From Rhodoferax sp. AJA081-3 (GTDB taxonomy: Bacteria; Pseudomonadota; Gammaproteobacteria; Burkholderiales; Burkholderiaceae_C), in NCBI RefSeq assembly GCF_017798165.1, contig NZ_CP059068.1, forward strand, positions 3,224,001 to 3,288,000: 64,000 nt of DNA, written 5' to 3'. Both the position numbers and the translations under genes were made by a program. Every line of letters begins with the position of its first letter. Positions within the stretch are counted from its first letter, which is position 1. This document shows, piece by piece, positions 61,867 to 64,000 of this stretch. The notes below the pieces were generated by a model. That model ran no database searches. It was given only the letters and a program-made list of their open reading frames with translations, and was not told the DNA's origin.

Positions 61867-61930
61867 GAGGAACTTTTGGCGATAAAGTGTTTCGATTTGT
61901 TTGTTGGTGCACGGGCGGCACCAAAACCGG

Positions 61931-63052
61931 TCAACGCACCCCGATGGACACCTTGCCAAACACCGCCTGCACCTCGCGCGGCAGGCAGCGCCAGTAGTTC
62001 TCTTTTGCAGCCACTTCGCCACCCAAGGCGGCGGCCGCATGCCAGCCCCAGCGTGGCTCGTACAGGAAGGCGCGGGCCAGTGCCACCAGGTCTGCCTCAC
62101 CGGCCTGCAACACGGCTTCGGCCTGGTGCGCATCGGTGATCAGACCCACGGCAATGGTGGGCAGGGCACTGGCCTGGCGGATGTCACGTGCAAAGGGCAC
62201 CTGGTACCCGGCACCCAGCGCAATCTTCTGCGCGGGGGACACGCCGCCGGACGACACGTGGATGAAGTCGCAGCCCAAGGCCTTGATGCGTTTGGCGAAC
62301 TCGGCACTCTGCACCACGTCCCATGCGCCTTCCACCCAGTCGCTGGCGGAGATACGAATGCCCAACACACCGCTGTACACCTTGCGCATGGCGGCAAAAA
62401 TCTCCAGCGGAAAACGGATGCGGTTGTCAAAACTGCCGCCGTATTCGTCGGTACGCTGGTTGGCAATGGGGGACAAAAATTCGTGGATCAAATAGCCGTG
62501 GGCGCCGTGCAGCTCAATCGCTTCTATGCCCATGTGGTCGGCACGCTGCGCGGCCAACACAAAGGCGTCACGCACATGGTCCATGTGGGCGCGCGTCATT
62601 TCCGTGGGGGGCGGCTCGGTCGCCAGTTGTGGCAGGGCCGAGGGGCCAAAGGTCTCCCAGCCACCCTGTGTGGGCGGCAGCATTTGTGCGCCAGCCCAGG
62701 GCAGCGCGCTGGACGCCTTGCGCCCCGCATGCGCCAATTGGATACACACCGGCACCGGCGGTGCCAGTTTGCGTGCACGTTGCAGGGTGTCGGCCAGCGC
62801 AGCGGCCGTGCGGTCATCCCACAGGCCCAGGCAGGCCGGGGTGATGCGGCCTTCGGGCACCACGGCAGTGGCTTCGATGGTGAACAGGCCGGCACCGCTG
62901 TTGAGCAGGTTGCCCCAGTGCATCAGGTGCCAGTCGGTGGTCTCACCGTTGTTGGCAGCGTATTGGCACATGGGCGCCACCACAATGCGGTTGGCCAGGG
63001 TGAGGCCACCGCGGGGCGCTGGCAGGGTGTAGGGGGTGAAAAGCAGGCTCAT
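61931..63052 (-). CDS. NADH:flavin oxidoreductase, YqjM-like old yellow enzyme
   Basis: 373 residues. VVAPMCQYAANNGETTDWHLMHWGNLLNSGAGL is diagnostic of the thermophilic-like/YqjM class, with Cys29 tuning the FMN. CIQLAHAGRKAS, IELHGAHGYLIHEFLSPIANQRTDEYGGSFDNRIRFPLEI (paired His and Tyr for substrate binding) and VALARAFLYEPRWGWHAA (FMN phosphate region) complete it. It reduces activated C=C bonds with NADPH. Transcribed alone; the SPFH gene is divergent. Confidence 0.93.
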   Translation of the reverse strand: MSLLFTPYTLPAPRGGLTLANRIVVAPMCQYAANNGETTDWHLMHWGNLLNSGAGLFTIEATAVVPEGRITPACLGLWDDRTAAALADTLQRARKLAPPVPVCIQLAHAGRKASSALPWAGAQMLPPTQGGWETFGPSALPQLATEPPPTEMTRAHMDHVRDAFVLAAQRADHMGIEAIELHGAHGYLIHEFLSPIANQRTDEYGGSFDNRIRFPLEIFAAMRKVYSGVLGIRISASDWVEGAWDVVQSAEFAKRIKALGCDFIHVSSGGVSPAQKIALGAGYQVPFARDIRQASALPTIAVGLITDAHQAEAVLQAGEADLVALARAFLYEPRWGWHAAAALGGEVAAKENYWRCLPREVQAVFGKVSIGVR

Positions 63053-63157
63053 GGCAACAGCATATCTCCGTACTAAATATGGGGCGACACATGGGGCTAC
63101 TAGCTGTGTATCATTGCGACCGGTTCTGTGTTAACCCTATACAAGGAGGTCCGCACC

Positions 63158-64000
63158 ATGGCTCTTATGGATTTCATCAAGAAACAGTTCATAGACGTAA
63201 TCCAGTGGACCGAAGAGGGTGATGGCACCCTGGCCTGGCGCTTCCCCATGTCGGGTATGGAAATCCAGAACGGCGGCCAACTGGTGGTGCGCGAGTCGCA
63301 GATGGCGGTGTTTGTCAACGAAGGCAAGATCGCCGATGTGTTTGGCCCCGGCACCTACAAGCTGACCACACAAACATTGCCGGTCCTCACCTACCTGAAG
63401 AACTGGGACAAGCTGTTCGAGTCCCCCTTCAAGAGTGATGTGTACTACTTCAGTACCCGCCAGCAGATCGACCAAAAGTGGGGCACGCCCCAGCCCATCA
63501 CCATCCGCGACAAGGACTTTGGTGCCGTGCGCCTGCGCGCCTTCGGCAACTATGCCTTCCGCGTCACCGACCCCAAGCTCTTCCACACCGAAATCTCCGG
63601 CACCCGTGAGGAATACACGGTGGCCGAGCTGGACGGCCAGCTGCGCGGGCTGGTGTTGCAAAACATCAGCACCGCCATCGCCGCCAGTGGCATTCCCTTC
63701 CTGGACCTGGCCTCTAACCAGATCGAGTTTGCCAAGGCGCTGCGCACCCAGCTCGACCCCGAGATGGCCAAGCTGGGCCTGAAGCTCGAAAACATGACGG
63801 TGCAAAGCGTTTCGCTGCCCGAAGAGCTGCAAAAGATCCTGGACCAGAAAATCGGCATGGGCATGGTCGGCAACGACATGGGCAAATTCATGCAGTACCA
63901 GACCGCGCAAGCCATCCCCAAGTTTGCCGAAGGCGGCGGTGGTGGTGGCGGTGTGGCGGGTGATGCCATGGGCCTGGGTGCCGGTGTGGCGCTGGGCCAG
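63158..64000 (+). CDS. SPFH/Band-7 domain protein (YdjI-like), 5' part
   Basis: 281 codons are visible; the gene runs off the right edge. The ATG at 63158 has the strong ribosome site AAGGAGGT. MALMDFIKKQFIDVIQWTEEGDGTLAWRFPM, GGQLVVRESQMAVFVNEGKIADVFGPGTYKL and YYFSTRQQIDQKWGTPQPI are typical of the YdjI/virion-core-like SPFH family. A Gly-rich hinge (EGGGGGGGVAGD) begins near residue 258; a zinc-ribbon or SHOCT end often follows it in homologues but would be outside the window. These proteins form membrane-associated oligomers and may organise stress responses. Confidence 0.9.
   Translation, partial: MALMDFIKKQFIDVIQWTEEGDGTLAWRFPMSGMEIQNGGQLVVRESQMAVFVNEGKIADVFGPGTYKLTTQTLPVLTYLKNWDKLFESPFKSDVYYFSTRQQIDQKWGTPQPITIRDKDFGAVRLRAFGNYAFRVTDPKLFHTEISGTREEYTVAELDGQLRGLVLQNISTAIAASGIPFLDLASNQIEFAKALRTQLDPEMAKLGLKLENMTVQSVSLPEELQKILDQKIGMGMVGNDMGKFMQYQTAQAIPKFAEGGGGGGGVAGDAMGLGAGVALGQ

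Noticed and set aside
63114..63143. Sigma-70 promoter TTGCGA-18-TATACA before the SPFH gene
   Set aside because: The start point would fall inside the ribosome site at 63143-63150, so it cannot serve the gene well.

Overview
The window looks like a chromosomal segment of a betaproteobacterium, most likely Burkholderiales/Comamonadaceae close to Rhodoferax or Polaromonas. The evidence is high GC, the protein families present (a Bug-type tripartite carrier binding protein, PEP-CTERM proteins, the amgK-lptD-surA-ksgA order), and a roughly 50 bp dispersed element reading CTCTAGCCCCCGT followed by a GCTAY-loop-RTAGC hairpin. I recall that element from Comamonadaceae genomes but could not search for it here. 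No rRNA, tRNA or CRISPR array was seen.

1-13 kb: the 3' end of a sucrose-phosphorylase-family gene with its terminator; an S9 peptidase; a permuted NlpC/P60 lipoprotein; a small lipoprotein; an orphan solute-binding protein; then a four-gene operon (mtnP, an ArsS-type radical SAM gene, two sugar-transferase-like genes) that resembles arsenosugar biosynthesis. A VOC protein, a Tat-exported PhoD phosphatase, a GFA protein and a coupled secreted-protein/hydrolase pair follow.

13-22 kb: an orphan AAA ATPase, a soluble tandem-PAS histidine kinase, an array of four hairpins, a lipase-like hydrolase coupled to a WS/DGAT wax-ester synthase, a Bug binding protein, an M20 peptidase and a monoacylglycerol-lipase-like hydrolase.

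22.3-25.7 kb: an accessory patch with a frameshifted IS30 element flanked by a 3-bp duplication, a near-perfect 27-bp inverted repeat, and three small AT-richer membrane-protein genes.

25.7-32.7 kb: an MFS carrier; an acyl-ACP-reductase-like protein with a histone-H1-like Lys/Ala tail, paired with an iron alcohol dehydrogenase that also has a Lys/Ala tail; an NmrA-type oxidoreductase divergent from an AraC regulator. Together with the WS/DGAT gene, the reductase and dehydrogenase could form an acyl-ACP to aldehyde to alcohol to wax-ester route.

32.7-45.8 kb: housekeeping and envelope genes (rsmE, amgK, lptD, surA, ksgA, maeB, a CDF metal exporter, lepB) with a secreted RNase/barstar pair. 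murU, the usual partner of amgK, is about 20 kb away at 54.2 kb.

45.8-64 kb: a PspC-domain protein, an EAL phosphodiesterase, a TetR-controlled pair of membrane genes, a sensor kinase/response regulator pair, a PhyH dioxygenase, two multiheme cytochromes c, murU, LysR divergent from an EamA exporter, a lipoprotein, a large S8 protease in an operon with a PEP-CTERM protein, an old-yellow-enzyme reductase, and the start of an SPFH-domain protein cut by the right edge.
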